In this document: in pieces, positions 23,245 to 34,758 of the stretch
How positions within the stretch are numbered: position 1 is the first letter of the stretch
Layout: each line of letters starts with the position of its first letter
NCBI GenBank assembly: GCA_964059195.1
Contig: CAXKWD010000008.1
Span: 46,914,502-46,978,501, forward strand
Source: Ectobius pallidus
Taxonomy: Eukaryota > Arthropoda > Insecta > Blattodea > Ectobiidae
Direction: 5' to 3'
DNA length: 64,000 nt
Translations under genes and position numbers: made by a program
Notes under the pieces: generated by a model
What the model saw: only the letters and a program-made list of their open reading frames with translations
What the model was told of the DNA's origin: nothing
Database searches by the model: none

Positions 23245-24478
23245 GGGCCAGTTGTATAAAACTCACAAACTGATGGTTGTTTTTAACTGAAAGTTGGAAA
23301 ATAACTAGCTACTTATGTTGTATAAAAATAACCGTAGATTGTGTAACTCACAGTTTTAAATAACTAGGAAATAATAAAACATCTGGCAACAGTGCAAAAG
23401 TTGAGGGAAATTTGCAGAGAGTATTATGTTTATATCTTTAGCATTTGATTTTCATTTGTTTAATTAAAGATCATATTACACATAAGGCCTATGTCTTGGG
23501 CATTTATTTTCAACTGTTTAATAAAGATGAGTTTTTTCTTCTTTCTTTCTTTTTTTTTTTCTCAAAATCATTTTATTGAGGGCGTGTATATTTTTGCTTC
23601 GAACTGCTTTAACCTGTCCATAGAGGTCTTAAGGTGTTTAGGTGTGTAAGTGCAACCTACAGCACCTATAATGCCTGGAAGGTTACAAATATTGTAGAAA
23701 TCTAATATTGTTTTCTTATGACACTGTCCTTAGTTGGCATTCTAATAAACCGAGGCCTTAAAGGAAATTTTCTCTTGTCACATGAGCATTGATTCTACTG
23801 GCTTTCCTTTGTCCCCTTTAACTATTTGAAAGCTTCCAATCACAATAATTCATATGGAACCTCAGGGCTGACCCTGAGTATCATGAACATATCTTAAATT
23901 TGCTTTGTTCTTAAATTTGTTTTGTTCTTGATTGCAATGGGAGACATAACCTCTGTCTAGTTCTTTTACTCAAATTTTGTTAACATGTCATTCAGTAGTA
24001 ATAAAGGATTCCTTCTCTTATGACATACTTCAAGATGCATGACGGATTTTCATTGCATCACCAAATGGGGTACTGTATCAGAATAATGAGAAATCTAGAA
24101 ATAAATAATGCTATTTTGTAATATAGTGCTACCATTATCAACAACAAAGCTAAGGTACTGGTATCCGTATTTTTAATGTCATTAGACAAAATGAACGCAA
24201 ACTAAATCTAAATGATATGAAAATAATAATTAATAACTCACATTGTATGCCTACTCGCAAAATGGATTTCTACTGTCTTTTCACTGTTTGAAATGTATTT
24301 AAATTTTCCAAATCATCAGTTAATATTTTAACTTGCAAAAATTCACCAGTTGTATTAAACTGTTGGTTAGGAAGAGATAAACTTGGATTAATGTTTATAC
24401 AACAAAAAAAGAGTTAAATGTAACTGAAAGTTAATTTTGCATGCTAACCACAGATTACCATGTTTATACAACTGGCCC
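23245..24478 (-). mobile_element. PIF/Harbinger element (degenerate)
   Basis: The ends are inverted (GGGCCAGTTGTATA left; TATACAACTGGCCC right) and flanked by the 3-bp duplication TTA at 23242-23244 and 24479-24481, as expected for PIF/Harbinger. Sequence similarity between the ends runs inward for more than 100 bp. The interior carries a minus-strand Harbinger transposase relic. Confidence 0.85.
23575..23820 (-). pseudogene. PIF/Harbinger DDE transposase fragment
   Basis: On the minus strand the sequence reads DFYNICNLPGIIGAVGCTYT, the block around the first catalytic Asp of Harbinger transposases (normally IGxIDCTH, here with Gly in place of Asp), followed by MDRLKQFEAK. Stops occur upstream. 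It lies inside the TTA-flanked element 23245-24478, which supports the assignment. It is non-functional. Confidence 0.65.
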
Positions 24479-24869
24479 TTAGAGAACTTATTACAAATAT
24501 GCGGAGAATGGCAATTTTGGTCTAGCTTTATGTCCATCAAAATCCTAATAAATTTACCGATTTAGCAATTTCTTCAGTATTTCTGAGACTAAAATATACA
24601 CTTGTCTGGGTCTACTCAAATTCAAACCTAGTCTAGTTTATTTAAAAGATCTTCTGAAGCAATTTTAGTAGCAGTTATTGATTTTTAATCTTATTAAAAG
24701 AATCTGAAAAATAGTTAACTGCCAAATTCTCAATTATGGAAAAAAGTTTAATCTTTCCAGTTTCCGTATTGATAATTTCCCCAGCCATTTGTATTGTTTG
24801 CGTTGAGAATTAACATCTTATTATAATTAACCTCAGCTTGGTTCAATCTATATTTATAGTAAAACTAAA

Positions 24870-24950
24870 GTGTTCTCTATACAGGCCTTGGAGACCCAAG
24901 GGTTCCAGGAGGTTGAGGCTCCCAGATTTTGGACATTCAGTAGAGGAAGA
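24870..24950 (-). mobile_element. SINE 3' fragment
   Basis: An 80-bp match to the 3' part of the SINE at 22113-22412 (GAGGTTGAGGCTCCCAGATT on the plus strand). It is truncated. Confidence 0.65.
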
Positions 24951-25339
24951 TCTTTTAATAAATAACTATTTTTTACTTTCTGTGCAATTTTGATATTACG
25001 TATTCAAATATTTTGTTACATAAATATGTGATTGACTGTCTGACTTTTTCCTGTAACCCCTACGATGGAGCATAGGGCCTCCAAGTGGAGGTTTCATTAC
25101 CTATACTATTTTGTTATGCTTAGTTTCCAAGAGAGGTTAGAGGGACATGCATAAATATGTAGATTCCACATATTTTAAAAATAAATTAATATAAAAATCT
25201 GAACTGTAGCTACTAATAAGGCATGGTTTGATATATTGTTTTGTGGTTTTGTGTTGTTTGCTTTGCATTTTGAACTTAAGTGTAGGCTGTTCAATGCAAC
25301 CATACTCATGATATTAAAAGTTTACATTTTATTATTTAG

Positions 25340-25485
25340 GCCCGTGGAACAATGAAGAGAAAGGAAGCACGCAAGATCCTTACTCACCACTTGTATTTCT
25401 GTATGAGGGATTTCGGACATCATATTGGAGAAGATACAGAAATTTATTTTTCTCTGTATGATAGCAAGAAAGCCAAATATATCAG
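25340..25485 (+). CDS. DOCK3/4-type GEF, exon
   Basis: Encodes ARGTMKRKEARKILTHHLYF followed by CMRDFGHHIGEDTEIYFSLY and DSKKAKYI. This is the conserved block near the start of the DOCK N-terminal region (hydrophobic beta-strand pattern with IGED.EIYFSLYD), seen in DOCK3/DOCK4 and Drosophila sponge. The acceptor is TTATTTAG at 25339, the exon starts in phase 0, and it ends after the first two bases (AG) of a Ser codon with donor GTAAAA at 25486. DOCK proteins activate Rac or Rap GTPases at the membrane with ELMO partners. The gene symbol is withheld because the orthologue cannot be named from a fragment. Confidence 0.93.
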
Positions 25486-25622
25486 GTAAAATGAATTATG
25501 AATTATAAGTGCTACTATCATTTACAACAGAGTTATAGTTAGATTGTATTTTTGTATTTTTCACAGGAATTCTTTCTTCTTAAAAGGCTGTCAATTTATT
25601 GTGTAACTTCTTTCTGTTCTAG

Positions 25623-25704
25623 TGAACGTTTTCTAGTCAGGATATCCAAGGAAGGTTTCTCCAATTATATTGAGAAGCTTCATAGCAACTGTACAATTTT
25701 TACG
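25623..25704 (+). CDS. DOCK3/4-type GEF, exon
   Basis: The 82-base exon completes the split Ser codon and encodes (S)ERFLVRISKEGFSNYIEK followed by LHSNCTIFT. SERFLVR and the following L..LF/IFTDLG pattern are diagnostic of DOCK family members. The acceptor is TCTGTTCTAG (ending 25622) and the donor GTAAGT starts at 25705; the exon ends in phase 0. The intron before it is only 137 bp, while the one after it is about 26.9 kb because of transposable-element insertions. Confidence 0.93.
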
Positions 25705-26640
25705 GTAAGTAATTTCTGGTCACCTATTGGTACCAGTGTTGATAAAGTCTCAATCTTTCAGGTGTAACATTAAGGGGTTATTTGTCTTCATAGTGGACTG
25801 TATAGTCCCTAATAACTACACGAATAAACTGAAATATTGTTTATAATTGAGACAATTTTGTTGCCAACCATAACAATGAATCTCTGGCTAATCGGAGGAC
25901 CACATCACAATGAGGATATTGTTTATTTAAGATTGATTCCTTCATGAATCAGAATGATGTTCATCGCTCAATGAATCACAACAGGTATTAAAATGTTTAA
26001 TTATAATTAAAAGATGGTGCTCGCTTCACATTAACACTTCGAAGCATAATGGCTTTCTAAAGCCTTTTGGAAACAACATTATTTTCAGGTAAATCTACAG
26101 CACTTCACTTGGTAATCGATATCAATATATAATTAGCTTTACACCCTCTTCATATGTGTTAATATGTCTTCCTTTTGTGATGAACGTTGATGGCATCCCA
26201 GTTCAATTAATTGAAGCCTAGGCACCATACTAGGCTATTAACTCGGTTCATGGTAAACAGGGCAGGCTTTATAGTCATAACTGTCTACACATGGATAATT
26301 CTTGACAGGTGCGTCCACGATGCGGAGGTGGGCACCGTGATGGTGGCTAAGTTCTGTCAAAAACCCAGTATCTCAGGGTATATTGAGATCCCTTGCACAG
26401 GGAAATGTGCGAAGACTGCAATGGTCCAAGAGGCAATGTGGGATTACATCCACTACATGGCTCAAGGAGCGGAAGCAGCAACCCTCTCTGTATGGGGTTG
26501 ATACACAGAGGAGCTGGGACAGAAGCTTAGAGATGGCAGCCCCATCACTGTCCTTACCCTGCGCAGCGCCCGTAATGCATCCAGGGGACATTTATAATAT
26601 TGAACTTCTCAAACATTCATGCCGGACTGGTTTCCCTATG

Positions 26641-27421
26641 AAGACCCAAGCAATGAAAAAGGACATGAATAAAGGAATTTCTGAAACATTGAAAATAGCA
26701 ACCTGGAATGTAAGAGGATTAACACATAAGGAACCTGAATTAGAACAGGAACTAAATAAATTTAAGATTGATATTGCTGCTATTGCCGAAACTAAAAAGA
26801 AATTAAATGAAACTATAGAACTAAATAATTATATAATGATATATTCTGGTGTCCCAAAAGAACTGAGAGCTTGTGCAGGAGTAGCCATTTGGATACACAA
26901 ATGTTTTAAAAAAGGATCCATTCATATACATTTATAAATGAAAGGATAGTTATGATTAGACTCAAAATAGAGAGAATATGCTACAATACTCTCACTCTAT
27001 GCACCTGAAGAAGGTAGAACTCAAAATACAACTGAATTCTATGAAGAACTACGGTACAAAAAGTGATAAACAAAATTAATAAGAATGATTATCTACTTCT
27101 ACTTGGCGTTCTAAATGGAAGAGTTGGTAAAGTTCCAGTACATAAAATTGTTGGTACAGAAGGAGAAATAACTCTTAATAATAATAATGGAAAAAGATTA
27201 ATATACTTCTCTGTAAATAATGAATTGAGGATCACTAATACATTTTTCAGACACTGCGATATACATAAATACACACGAGCAGTCCATAACCAAAAATCTA
27301 TAATAGATTATGTTTTAGCAAATAAAAAGACTTGGCCAAACATAAAAGATACAAGAGTATTTAAAAGTGGAGATATATCATCAGATCACCTTCTTGTTAT
27401 AAGTACCATAAATTTTTTTTA
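26641..27421 (+). pseudogene. LINE apurinic endonuclease (RTE-like)
   Basis: Two frames carry the domain: ETLKIATWNVRGLTHKEPEL and IDIAAIAETKKKLN (catalytic Glu region) at 26682-26937, then INKNDYLLLLGVLNGRVGKV (normally GDFN, here GVLN, so a catalytic residue is lost), NNNGKRLIYF, ITNTFFRHCDIHKYT and SIIDYVLANKK at 27063-27422 with the final SSDHLLV. A stop at 26936-26938 and a frameshift separate them. The enzyme would nick target DNA to prime reverse transcription; this copy is dead. Confidence 0.8.
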
Positions 27422-27479
27422 AAGATGGAAAACAACTATACCTAAAACCAAAAATGGTGGAGAAACATGATTAGCAGTT

Positions 27480-28780
27480 GATTAAATTCTCATCAGAACA
27501 ACTATTACAGAGGCTTCATAAATACATGTTGGTCAAGTGGACACGTACCAGAAGAATGGAACGAAGCTTTAATAAATCCGATTTATAAGAAAGGTGATAG
27601 ATCTCAATGTTGTAGCTACAGAGGAATAAGTTTACTAAATACTGTACCTGCTATAAATTATGTGCTAAAATTATCAACAAAAGACTAGTACCTGTAGTAG
27701 AAACACATTTAGAAGAGTACCAACATGGATTTAGAAAAGGCAGATCATGTTCAGACTGCATTTTTACATTGGCACAAATATTGGAAAAACGAAGAGAGTT
27801 TAACCTGCCAACTTATTATGTGTTTATTGAGTATGAAAAAGCCTTCGATAAGGTAAAAAGAAGCATTCTCTGGAAAATATAAAAAAAATATAGGTATTCC
27901 TACACATTTAATTTCAGCAATTCAATCACTATATAAAAACAATAAAATAAAGATATATACACAATGACAAGGATCACTCTCTGCAGAAATAAATCAAGGA
28001 GTAAGACAAGGGTGTCCACTTTCACCCACACTTTTTAATGTTTATATTGACGATGTCATCCGAAGTTGGCTGACAAAATTAAATAATCATATTATTATTA
28101 ACCAAACAGATTTTACTATTTTACTCTTTGCAGATGATCAGATTATTTTAGGAAAAACTGAAAATGAAGTACAAGAAGCAGTTCATAAATTAAGCCAGGT
28201 TGCTATTCAATATGGTATGAAAATATCAACAGAGAAAACTAAAGTGATGGCATTCCAAGGACAAGAACCAATTAGAGCTAAAATTGTTATAAATGGAAAA
28301 ATTGTAGAACAAATAAGTCATTTTAAATATTTAGGATACACTTTAGGCTATAGAAATTCACAAGATGTTGAAATAAAATTAAACAGATTTCTACACTTTG
28401 TGGTACTATACAACGAACACTAAAACATAATGTAAGAAGAGAATCATTCTTAAAATTATATAAAGTAATAGCTCTTATTATATGGATGTGAAAGTTGGAC
28501 ACTGACTTCTGACCAACTAAGACGCATTGAAACATCAGAAATGAGATTTCTTTGCTATGTAGTAGGAAATACTTTATTGGATCACAGAAGAAGTATTGAT
28601 TTCAGACAGGAATTGAACATAGAACCAGTTATTACATTAATAGAAAAATACAGAATGAATTGGAGAGAACACATCCTTCGAATGCCAAATACCAGAATAG
28701 TAAAAGCTGCTTTGTATTATACACCAAGAGGAAGAAGAAATGTAGGCCGACCACAAAAAAGATGGCATGAACAATTGTGA
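27480..28780 (+). pseudogene. LINE reverse transcriptase and C-terminal tail (RTE-like)
   Basis: Blocks in order: VPEEWNEALINPIYKKGDRS, YRGISLLN, HGFRKGRS (in other frames), INQGVRQGCPLSPTLFNVYI, LLFADDQIILGKTENEVQEA (FADD catalytic block), KTKVMAFQG, HFKYLGYTL, then YGCESWTLTSDQLRRIETSE and GRRNVGRPQKRWHEQL before a stop at 28778-28780. Several stops and frameshifts (for example around 27660-27880, 27965 and 28421) disable it. The GRPQKRW C-terminus is common in this LINE type. Confidence 0.85.
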
Positions 28781-29146
28781 GACGGAACGGGCTAATAGAT
28801 TCAATCCTTGAAGACGATGATGATGATGATGATGACTAGTATTTGATGTGATGGTGTAGAAGTAAAGCCCAAATAGCTCGTAGTAGGTTAAGCACCAAGA
28901 AATTAAAGTTTAATGATATGCACCAATAAATAATTGGGAGTGCGTTGTAATTTCAATGTTCATTTCACGTTCTTGAATGTGAATATTACCAAGTTTAACT
29001 TGAATGTCAGATGGCCTTGATAATTATAGATAAATATGACGAATTGATAACGTCGCCATTTAGATTAGGCAAATAAACAAGATTGAAAACTTATTTTTGT
29101 TTCATAAAAATCCTTGCACTGTATACAATTAAATGTATAATTAAAA

Positions 29147-29640
29147 TATATGAACCCCGGCTTCTTTTGCCTGTTGTGAAGATCAAATATGCTGATGAGG
29201 AATATTCTAATTCCACGAAGCCATTTAAGAATGCTATGCTAGCAGTTCTAAATGATTCAATTTGAAAGTATAAGAATGAAAACTTACTTTGAGTTTCCTT
29301 ATATATCGTCCTAGATAATCATGTGTATGAATAAAGTATATGATCCCCGGCTTCTTGCCTGTTTTGAAGATCAATACTGGATATGCTGTAGAGGAATACC
29401 TCAAATTCTCTGTAGCGAATGTTTAATGCTAATCTTAGCGTTTCAAATTATGACTAGAAGAGTAAAATAAGAAACTTACTCGAGTTTCTTTATGTTTGAA
29501 TGAAGAATATGATCCCTGGCTTCCTTTTGCCTGTTGTGAAGACCTTAAACTAAATGTGATGTAGATAAATATTCTTAATTTCTCTTTAGAGAATATGTAA
29601 CACTAATGTAGATACTAAATAGTTCAGTTAACATTTTTTA
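29147..29640. repeat. Diverged tandem repeat, three units of 170-190 bp
   Basis: Units start near 29151, 29341 and 29510 at the shared motif (C)CCCGGCTTCTTTTGCCTGTTG(TG)GAAGA, followed each time by a AT-rich stretch with GAGGAATATTCT-like sequence and AAACTTACTTTGAGTTTC-like sequence. The units are degenerate. They are non-coding. Confidence 0.7.
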
Positions 29641-30798
29641 TTACTTTGAATCATACACATTGTTTAGCAGAACTCTCTTCTTCTATTTAACTTCCATTTT
29701 AAGGGCTGACCTGTAAAGAAATAGATTGCCAGTCTGTTATATAATCATTGAGATAACACTACATGTCAGTGTCATTCGTTTCTCTTTTGTACAAATAAAT
29801 ATATATATAAATATGCACTGCATATACCTTATTAATAGGGCCCTGATTTATTGGTGAAATAAAATGGCTGATTTTGGTGTTAACTTCCTTCTATTTCGGT
29901 GGGTATTACATGAAATAAATTACTTATAGGCTAATACATTGGGAACATTGCGCAATGATAAACTTTGCTTCTTTATTTACATTAACTAACACCCCCCCCC
30001 CCCATTTCTATATTCTTCTGCCCTTCTTTGAACTGGAGTAACTTTCGATTTAGGCATGAATAGAGTTATTATTCAAATATAATGACGAGAAATATTATCG
30101 TAATTTCTACTAAACACCATCAGATAGCCATTTGCAAACAGAAGTGCCAACCATACCACTCTGGATAAAAAACGAAATCTGTTGAATACAAGTAACAAAC
30201 ATTCTACACTCTTCTGCTGTAATCGATCATAGGCATCGCTAACTTGGCAAAGACATAGCATGAAAGGAGTGTACTCAACACTACAAACTAGGTCACAGAC
30301 AATCTTTGCGTAAATTCTGCAATCTTTGTAATCGATCACAAATATCGATAGTTCGGTAAATCTTCGATAGCCACAGGAACAGCAGAAAAAAAGCATGCTG
30401 CTAAGAAATAAAAAATACAGTACACCAAAACACAATATTGTGATTTTAAGGCACATTTTCGTGCTCATTTCTCACTTTATGGACAGAAGGGGCATATTTC
30501 GCGCTTATAGACACATTTCACAGAATCGAGTAAATTTCGCGATATTTCGTGGTTTCAATTTCCTTCATATTGGTATTTTAAGCATATAAAAGCTAAATAT
30601 AGCTAAGGGAGGTTGTTTTATAAAATTTCGCGCTTATCGTTGTTAATACGGCCCCTACTTATTAACTATCCACTCCTTTTGCTACTATTGTTATGTATCT
30701 GTTATTATATTTGCAATTCAAAAAACTTAAATGATTATGATAATCCACAAAGATAAGTCAGTACAACAGTTTTTTTAAAACATTACTTACATATTTAA
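29641..30798. other. AT-rich intronic sequence
   Basis: No gene recognised. A run of 12-13 C lies at 29993-30004. The minus-strand frame at 30073-30468 has no recognisable domain and is probably chance. Confidence 0.45.
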
Positions 30799-31196
30799 AT
30801 TAAAATCTTGATAAAAATTCCACTTTAACCCTTAACATAAAACTTATCTGGGTGCAGTCACAATATCACCTTTCATAAGATAAAACACAAATATATAAAA
30901 CACATTAAAGTATGTTGTCATAATATAAAGGTCACAATTATGAAGATGAAAGTTGGTTTCTTCTGCATGGACTCGAGATGTGTCATTTACTTAAAAGAAT
31001 ATGCATTTCAGTGTATATGATGAGCCATCCTCAGTTCCGTAGTTCTACATAAATTATTAAACTTCAAGTTAGCAATGCTTTATTGCTCTTGATGTTAATG
31101 TAGTTAGGAATAACTAGGTGCATTTATGATATTGTGATTGGACCCAGATAAGTTTTATGTTAAGGGTTAAGGTGGAATTTTTATCAAGATTTTAAT
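30799..31196. mobile_element. MITE-like inverted repeat
   Basis: The arms 30799-30877 and about 31112-31196 are inverted copies (outer end ATTAAAATCTTGATAAAAAT) around a 230-bp unrelated centre. There is no coding capacity. The target duplication is unclear, so the superfamily is undetermined. Confidence 0.7.
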
Positions 31197-31351
31197 ATTA
31201 TAACCCTTATCGGAAAAATGAAGTTTATTAATAGTAGGGGAAGTCCGTGTAATTTGGACCGCTTAACTTCAGACGACATAAAGTCATTGACTGTATTGAA
31301 AATTCTCAAAATCATATATATAAGTATGTTGGTATACTATATGGCGGCAAG

Positions 31352-32470
31352 ATGGCGGCTAGTGCAGACGTGCTTATGAGCAGTGGTGATAAAATTGAGT
31401 TTGAAAGTGCAACTTGCAACTACAAAAGGAATACTGAGATGAACATTAATAATTATAAAGTGGCAGGATCCTGTGGAAAAGTTAGTGGAAGTGAAAATTG
31501 CAAAACTAGGCCTCAAACAAATACAAAAACTGTACGTACTAGTAACCAACAATCTTGTATGGAATATGAAAGCATGGCGTCGTTACAAATGATTATTGAA
31601 ATCCAGAAAAAGGACTTAGAACTCTTAAGTGTTGACGCAAACAGGATGCGAAATGAAATACATCATCTCAAAGAGGAAAATAGAACACTGAGAGAATGTG
31701 TATTTCCTGAACTCAAACATGACCAACATAACCTACAAGAACGTCTAACTTCCGATTTCATTCATGGAAGCAACGGAAAATGGAAGAAAGTGAATCAAGG
31801 TAGGCAACCAAAACCAAAAGGACAAGAAAACTATAAAATACAAGAAAATCATCCTCATAATATTATCACTTATAATAAATTCCTTCCATTGAATCAAAAC
31901 TCGGAACCTAACCTCAATCCTACCTCATCTTCAATAAGTGGATCATTACTACATGAGTTAAAGAATACTCCAGATTGTGATCTTGGTGAGGAAGTAGGAG
32001 ACGACAAATGCAATTCTGAAAATACTCTAGACAATTACTATGAAAAGAAGACTGCTATAGTGATAGGAGACTCAATGGTATGGAATGTAGGGAAATACTT
32101 AGATGATGCAATTGTTTATTGCTATCCTGGCTTTAAAATTGAACATATAGAGAAGAAACTTCTTCAGAACAAGGACGATCCAGACGTTGTTATTGTGCAT
32201 GCAGGAACTAATAACTTATACTCATCATGTTCACCGAGTGAAATAATGAAAAATATGGAACAAATTGTGATATTGACAAAAAAACAATACCCTATAGCCC
32301 AACTGTGTGTTAGTGGAGTTTTGAGGAGAAGTGATGAAGATATCCGATATGTGGAAGCAGTAAATGGTACTTTAGATTTAATCTGTTCTAACCATGATTG
32401 TGTATTTATAGAAGGAAATGCATGGATCAGTGAAAAAGATTTGGGCAGGGATGGTATTCACCTAAATTAA
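31352..32470 (+). CDS. LINE ORF1 protein with coiled coil and SGNH hydrolase domain
   Basis: The 372-residue product has a likely coiled coil at about residues 70-125 (MASLQMIIEIQKKDLELLSV onward) and a C-terminal SGNH/GDSL-type esterase domain: VIGDSMVWNVG near residue 238 (block I Ser), HAGTNNLYS near residue 284 (block III Asn) and GRDGIHLN near residue 365 (block V Asp and His). ORF1 proteins with this domain bind the element RNA; the role of the esterase is not settled. The reading frame continues past the TAA at 32468-32470 with IGVAKFGKLLNGL, so the stop probably trims the natural end by about a dozen residues. The start at ATG 31352 is the second ATG of the GCGGCAAGATGGCGG context. 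Confidence 0.8.
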   Translation: MAASADVLMSSGDKIEFESATCNYKRNTEMNINNYKVAGSCGKVSGSENCKTRPQTNTKTVRTSNQQSCMEYESMASLQMIIEIQKKDLELLSVDANRMRNEIHHLKEENRTLRECVFPELKHDQHNLQERLTSDFIHGSNGKWKKVNQGRQPKPKGQENYKIQENHPHNIITYNKFLPLNQNSEPNLNPTSSSISGSLLHELKNTPDCDLGEEVGDDKCNSENTLDNYYEKKTAIVIGDSMVWNVGKYLDDAIVYCYPGFKIEHIEKKLLQNKDDPDVVIVHAGTNNLYSSCSPSEIMKNMEQIVILTKKQYPIAQLCVSGVLRRSDEDIRYVEAVNGTLDLICSNHDCVFIEGNAWISEKDLGRDGIHLN

Positions 32471-32590
32471 ATAGGGGTAGCAAAATTTGGAAAACTGTTA
32501 AACGGGTTATAAAGACCGTAAGTAAAAAAAAAACTAATCCAAATAGCTGCAGAAGTCTGCAGCTCACAGAATACAGAGCTTCTTACTAAA

Positions 32591-34758
32591 GTGGAGTATA
32601 ACACGCCGACAGTGAACTTAAATGTGTCAAAAAATATTAAGTGCTTTTTTGAGGTGGACACTCAGGAAAATACAAATATAGGGATAAATAAGCATACAAG
32701 GGTAGCAAAAACCAGGTTAATACATCAAAACGTACAATATATTGCAAATAAACTAGAAATATCAAATAAACAACTAGAAGTGGATATAGTACTAAAAGAA
32801 ATAGAACCGGATAGTGTGTGCACTATTCTACATCAGAGCATACAGTACATATATATAGTATATAGTATATAGGTAGTATAAATATAAATAAAATATATAA
32901 ATATATCAAATAAACAACTAGAAGTGGATATAGTATTAAAAGAAATAGAACCGGACATTGTGTGCATGTGTGAGCATGGTCTAAATAGCAATGAAATTGA
33001 AAGCATGAGTATGGCAGGCTATAAATTAAGTAATTACTATTGTAGATCACAGTTTAAGGGAGGAGGGGTAGTAATATACCTGAAGGAAGGTACAGATATA
33101 GAAGTAAAAATTGATAAACAGGTAAATAGTTACTGCAAGGAAAAGGACATAGAAATAGTAATTAATGAAGTTAAAACAAAAGGCAAACAACTGGATATAA
33201 TAGGATTATATAGGTCTCCAAGTGGTAATATAGAATTATTCCTCAATAGATTAGGGAAAATATTAAGCAAAAGAATAAAATCAAATAGGAACGTTATCAT
33301 ATGTGGTGATTTTAACATCGACGTAGGTACTGATAATCCAAATAATCAAAAACTTAAAGAATTAATGCTAGAACATAACCTATACACCACTATAACAACA
33401 CCGACAAGAATAACAGAACATTCATATACCACTATTGATAATATTATAACAAATATAAATAAGAATGAATGCAAATCATACACTATAAATACTGCAATAT
33501 CTGATCACTTTGGACAGGTTTGTGAAATAAAATTAAACTCAGCACTGCAAACTAATAAGAAAGAAAAATATGAAAATAAAAGAAAATTCAGCCTAACTAA
33601 CATAAAGGAACTTGAACATCATCTTAGGTTAGAAAATTGGGTAGATGTATTAAATGCTAAAAACACAAATGAGAAATATGATAAATTCAATGAAACGTTA
33701 ATGCACTATCTTGACATTGCTTGTCCCAGAATTAGGCAAAAAATAACTAATAGAAACATCAGTAACTGGGTAACACCAGAGATTTTAACACATAGAGAAA
33801 AATTAAAATACTACAGTAAATATTGTAGGGGTACTCAGCTATATAAAAATAGTAAAAAAGCATACTCAAAGTTGATTAATACAGCAAAAGCAGAACATAT
33901 TAAGGAGAGTATTAACAAAGCTGAAAATAAAATGAAAGTAACCTGGGACATTATCAATAAAGAAAGAGGCCAATGCATCACCAATAAAACAGAGCCTTTT
34001 GGTGGGATAAAAATAAATAACATAGAAGTAACAGATATAAACCAAATTGTAAACATATTTAATAACACATTTATTAGTACAGTAGAACAGTTGATAAATA
34101 GGGAGACAAACATCTATGAAAAAGTAGAACAGAAAGCACAGATAAGTCAATCACATCCAGAATTGAGAAGAGTCATAAATAAATTAAAACCAAAAAAATC
34201 ATATGGAAAGGATGAATTCACAAATTATGCCATAAAACAATGCCAAGAAGGTCTCATTACACCATTAATAGACATAATAAACAGCTCCTTTAGAGAGGGG
34301 ATATTCCCAGAAGCATTAAAGATAGTTAAGGTAATACCTGTCTATAAAAAAGGAGACAAAAAAGAACCTGGTAACTACAGACCAATTTTGCTTATATCAG
34401 GTATATCAAAAATTATAGAAACAATAGTACAAAGTAGATTAAGTAAGTTCCTTGACAAACATGATGTGTTAATTAAAGAACAACATGGGTTTAGAAAAAA
34501 CAGCTCAACAGAAACGGCATTAGAAGGGTTTATAGATAATATAACAAAAATATTAGACAAGAAAAAAATTGCAGCAGGCATCTACATGGACCTTACAAAG
34601 GCATTTGACACGGTGCAACATCAGCGGCTGGTAGAGATACTAGGAAAATACGGAATAAGAGGACATGCAGGAAAATGGATACAGAGCTACTTGGTAGGCA
34701 GGACACAATACGTGCAAATAAATGATCATAAATCAAATATCAAAAGGGTAAAACAAGG
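32591..34758 (+). pseudogene. LINE ORF2, 5' part: endonuclease and N-terminal reverse transcriptase
   Basis: From the ATG at 32591 come RLIHQNVQYIANKLE (endonuclease start), VIICGDFNIDVGT (GDFN catalytic block), TIDNIIT and AISDHFG (SDH block), then the reverse transcriptase N-terminal blocks PKKSYGKDEFTNYAIKQC, VIPVYKKGDKKEPGNYRPI, EQHGFRKNSSTETAL and GIYMDLTKAFDTVQHQRLVE. A 144-bp in-frame duplication (copy starts 32759 and 32903) with AT-rich filler puts stops inside the endonuclease. The frame is then cut at KQG by the LTR element at 34759. The remainder resumes at 42220. Confidence 0.85.

Larger units (their letters stand above)
26217..28833 (+). mobile_element. RTE-like LINE (inactivated)
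   Basis: The 2.6-kb insert has, in order, a leader, an AP endonuclease, a reverse transcriptase and a C-terminal tail, and ends in a (GAT)n repeat at 28815-28833, a short tandem 3' tail instead of poly(A) as in RTE-like elements. Its left and right borders are fixed by comparison with the empty repeat at 18924-19519. The clade is inferred from the endonuclease style and the tail. Confidence 0.8.
25873..29091. repeat. Intronic dispersed repeat, copy 2 (split by a LINE)
   Basis: Segments 25873-26216 and 28834-29091 together match 18924-19519. The RTE-like LINE 26217-28833 interrupts the repeat at TTGAAG. The first copy is the uninterrupted allele of the same sequence, so the insertion point is defined. 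Confidence 0.8.

Noticed and set aside
30073..30468. 131-codon minus-strand frame
   Set aside because: Hydrophobic composition but no recognisable family, no splice or context support.
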